Assembly: GCA_020247395.1 (NCBI GenBank) | Contig: JADCJC010000038.1 | Coordinates: forward strand, 51,257-115,256 | Reading direction: 5' to 3' | DNA length: 64,000 nt | From: Rhodocyclaceae bacterium | GTDB taxonomy: Bacteria > Pseudomonadota > Gammaproteobacteria > Burkholderiales > Usitatibacteraceae | In this document: in pieces, positions 62,451-64,000 of the stretch | How positions within the stretch are numbered: the first letter of the stretch is position 1 | Layout: every line of letters begins with the position of its first letter | The notes under the pieces: generated by a model | Seen by the model: only the letters and a program-made list of their open reading frames with translations | Told to the model about the DNA's origin: nothing | Databases searched by the model: none | Position numbers and translations under genes: made by a program

Positions 62451-63464
62451 TCAGCCAGGCCGGGGATTGTTGGCGTGGTGTGCGAGTCCGAGCAAAGCCG
62501 GGTATGGCGTCGTGATCAGTGCGGTTGAGATGGGCACCAAATAGTGCTGAAAACTTCCCTTGCTTTCAAAGTATTCACGGAATCCGGATTGAAAGAAGAA
62601 CTCCCCCAACTTCGGGATGATGCCACCGCCGATAAACACGCCGCCTCTCGCCCCGGTGGTGAGCGCGAGGTTGCCTGCGACATTACCGAGAAATTCGCAG
62701 AAGAGATTCATTGTCAAACGACATAGCGGATCGAGGTTGGCTGAACCAAGCGAACCAATCCGCTCGGCATTAAAGGAGTGATCGGCCGGCAAACCTTCGA
62801 CTTCGGCGACGGCGCGATAGAGCTCAGGTAAACCAACGCCCGAAACAAAACGCTCGGCCGACACATGGTGGTTTCGCGCCCGTGCTGCTGCGATGACATT
62901 GGCCTGGTAAGGACTTGCGGCCGCAAGTGTTGCGTGCCCACCTTCGCCGCAAACCGCTTGCCATGCGCCGGGCTGGCCGACAATTGGAACTGTAGTGGCA
63001 ACGCCCAAGCCTGTGCCAGGGCCGATTACCGCCATCACCGACTGTCCATCTGGGCGAGCGGTTCCGATGGTTCGATAGTCGCCCGCATCCAAGTGGGGGA
63101 GGACAAACGCGATGGCCTCGAAGTCGTTGTAGACCGTCACTTCGCTCATGCCCCACATTGCGCGCAGATGCTCGCGATTGAGCACCCAATAACCGTTAGT
63201 GACCTTGATGGGGCCTGATTTGGGTACGGCACTTGCAATGGCCAGACTTGCCCGCATGGGCTTTGCCGTCCCGATCGAGGAGCTCACATAGTGTGCAAGT
63301 GCGTCCTCAAAATTGGCGTAGTCGGAACAGACTAATGTTTCAACATGACTCAGTGCGGTGCCAGGCTCGGTCAGCCAAGCGAACCGAGCGTGTGTGCCGC
63401 CGATATCCCCCAATAGTAGGGGGTACGAATGCGTTAGCGGCAAGGAGATACCCAATGTACACAA
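62451..63464 (-). CDS. glk: Glucokinase (first copy)
   Basis: 337 residues. The available start is TTG (63464, 63455 or 63446) with no clear ribosome site, so the N-terminus is uncertain. Motifs of proteobacterial Glk: LLGDIGGTHARF, TNGYWVL, VYNDFEAIAF, IGPGTGLGVA, GEGGHATLAA, GGVFIGGGIIPK. It phosphorylates glucose released by MalQ and amylases. It converges on the pullulanase gene and is divergent from the second glucokinase. Confidence 0.93.
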   Translation of the reverse strand: MCTLGISLPLTHSYPLLLGDIGGTHARFAWLTEPGTALSHVETLVCSDYANFEDALAHYVSSSIGTAKPMRASLAIASAVPKSGPIKVTNGYWVLNREHLRAMWGMSEVTVYNDFEAIAFVLPHLDAGDYRTIGTARPDGQSVMAVIGPGTGLGVATTVPIVGQPGAWQAVCGEGGHATLAAASPYQANVIAAARARNHHVSAERFVSGVGLPELYRAVAEVEGLPADHSFNAERIGSLGSANLDPLCRLTMNLFCEFLGNVAGNLALTTGARGGVFIGGGIIPKLGEFFFQSGFREYFESKGSFQHYLVPISTALITTPYPALLGLAHHANNPRPG

Positions 63465-63526
63465 ACCGGGGTAAAAAGATTGGCCAGCAGCTGCATTGGC
63501 ATATCGGTGAAATTATGCGGTAGAGA

Positions 63527-63555
63527 AGGATATGGACTAGATCATATTGTAACAA
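63527..63555 (-). promoter_or_regulatory. Candidate promoter of the first glucokinase
   Basis: On the minus strand TTGTTA (63555-63550), a 17-base spacer, then TATCCT (63532-63527); each box matches four of six consensus positions. The -35 box lies inside operator site 4, so a bound regulator would block or contact polymerase. Confidence 0.5.
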
Positions 63556-63562
63556 AACTACA
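63548..63562. promoter_or_regulatory. Putative operator, site 4
   Basis: TGTAACAAAACTACA, one mismatch from TGTAG-N5-CTACA, 83 bases upstream of the first glucokinase start and overlapping its inferred -35 box. Confidence 0.55.
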
Positions 63563-63672
63563 ATTTAGCGGATGAGTTTTTGCTAAGCGTTGATAAATTA
63601 GCTTCCCCTCATTCTATGGTTCGCAATTAGGGTTGACTCCAATGGCAGTTTCAGGTGGTGCAAAACGGCGTA

Positions 63673-63691
63673 ATTTTGCTACATTTTGCTA
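63673..63691. repeat. Short direct repeat ATTTTGCTA x2 in the glucokinase intergenic region
   Basis: ATTTTGCTA at 63673-63681 and again at 63683-63691. A related TTTTGCTAAGC is at 63578-63588 and 63684-63694. The repeats lie in the divergent region and could be a second regulatory element. Confidence 0.4.
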
Positions 63692-63728
63692 AGCCGAGCG
63701 CCAGCGTTGTTACACTCGCCGGGCTGGA

Positions 63729-63743
63729 TGTAGTTAAACTACG
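63729..63743. promoter_or_regulatory. Putative operator, site 5
   Basis: TGTAGTTAAACTACG, one mismatch from TGTAG-N5-CTACA, 46 bases upstream of the second glucokinase ATG. A TTGTTA (about 63706-63717 region) lies one spacer length upstream, so the operator would cover the -10 position. Confidence 0.6.
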
Positions 63744-63789
63744 CGCTACCTTGTATGTTCGTTCGGTCGCATTTGGAGAAGGAGCTTAA

Positions 63790-64000
63790 ATGTCGTTTAG
63801 GGACGAAGCAAGACTGCTCGCGGATATTGGCAGTACCTACGCACGCTTTTCCATCGAGACCGTGCGGGGCAAGTTCGAACGGCAGAAGGTGGTCAAGTGT
63901 GCTGACTATCCGGACTTCGGGAGCGCGCTTCGCGACTACTCTGAAACCGTAAAGGATGTCGGTGTGCTACACGCCGCGATTGCCATCAGCAATCCGGTGG
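63790..64000 (+). CDS. Second glucokinase-like gene, 3' end cut by the window
   Basis: ATG at 63790 behind GAGAAGGAG; 70 codons are visible and open to the edge. The protein begins MSFRDEARLLADIGSTYARF, matching the glucokinase N-terminus LLGDIGGTHARF with Gly to Ser and His to Tyr changes in the phosphate-binding loop. Later VVKCADYPDFGSALRDYS and AAIAISNPV parallel the first copy. It is divergent from the first glucokinase. The substituted loop raises the question of altered substrate or a regulatory role. Confidence 0.8.
   Translation, partial: MSFRDEARLLADIGSTYARFSIETVRGKFERQKVVKCADYPDFGSALRDYSETVKDVGVLHAAIAISNPV

Overview
The window reads as chromosome of a betaproteobacterium, most likely of the Burkholderiales type. 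The evidence is the mid-50s %GC (by eye), a gspD-E-F-G-H-I-J-K-L-M-N type II secretion (T2SS) cluster with a gspN and a separately placed gspC, PrpF, EttA, and a fused pabB/pabC beside folate genes. The genus cannot be named from sequence alone. No rRNA, tRNA, CRISPR array, transposase or prophage gene was seen.

Region 1 (1-3417): the 3' part of a very large secreted-looking protein built from Ig-like and choice-of-anchor-D modules with Cys-containing tandem repeats. Its left end lies outside the window.

Region 2 (3559-21713): a long minus-strand run. In order of transcription it holds an NTF2-like protein, an orphan peptide-type binding protein, gspC, a DUF4397-like lipoprotein wedged between gspC and gspD, gspD-N in tightly overlapping order, a YheT-like hydrolase, and a phosphomannomutase/phosphoglucomutase.

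Region 3 (21760-34068): housekeeping and metabolic genes. On the plus strand are pabB/pabC, a mismatch-specific DNA glycosylase, 5-formyl-THF cyclo-ligase, folD, an alpha/beta hydrolase and ettA. On the minus strand are an amidase, an unknown coiled-coil protein, a small exported Lys/Ala/Pro protein, prpF and an FMN-binding glutamate-synthase-like protein.

Region 4 (34138-64000, continuing beyond the right edge): a 30-kb starch/maltodextrin/glycogen island. An exported GH13 amylase with a glucodextranase-type C-terminal module is divergent from a TonB-dependent receptor, which is followed by an aldo/keto reductase. A malK-E-F-G ABC transporter operon ends in a lipoprotein GH13 enzyme. Divergent from malK runs glgP-glgB-glgX-malQ, then an SDR, an exported esterase and an exported pullulanase. 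The window closes with two divergently transcribed glucokinases, the second cut by the edge. The implied flow is extracellular and periplasmic cleavage, TonB-dependent outer-membrane uptake, MalEFGK2 inner-membrane import, cytoplasmic MalQ/GlgP/GlgX processing, then glucokinase. No glgA or glgC is in the window, so the glg genes here look catabolic.

The most interesting signal is a 15-bp inverted repeat, TGTAG-N5-CTACA. It is seen only at the three divergent promoter regions of this island (five sites, two of them identical over 16 bp) and suggests a local regulon whose regulator is not in the window. Other notable items are the lipoprotein inside the gsp cluster, a GspE that lacks the tetracysteine zinc region, a G7/C13 homopolymer hairpin, and a four-copy dispersed palindrome.
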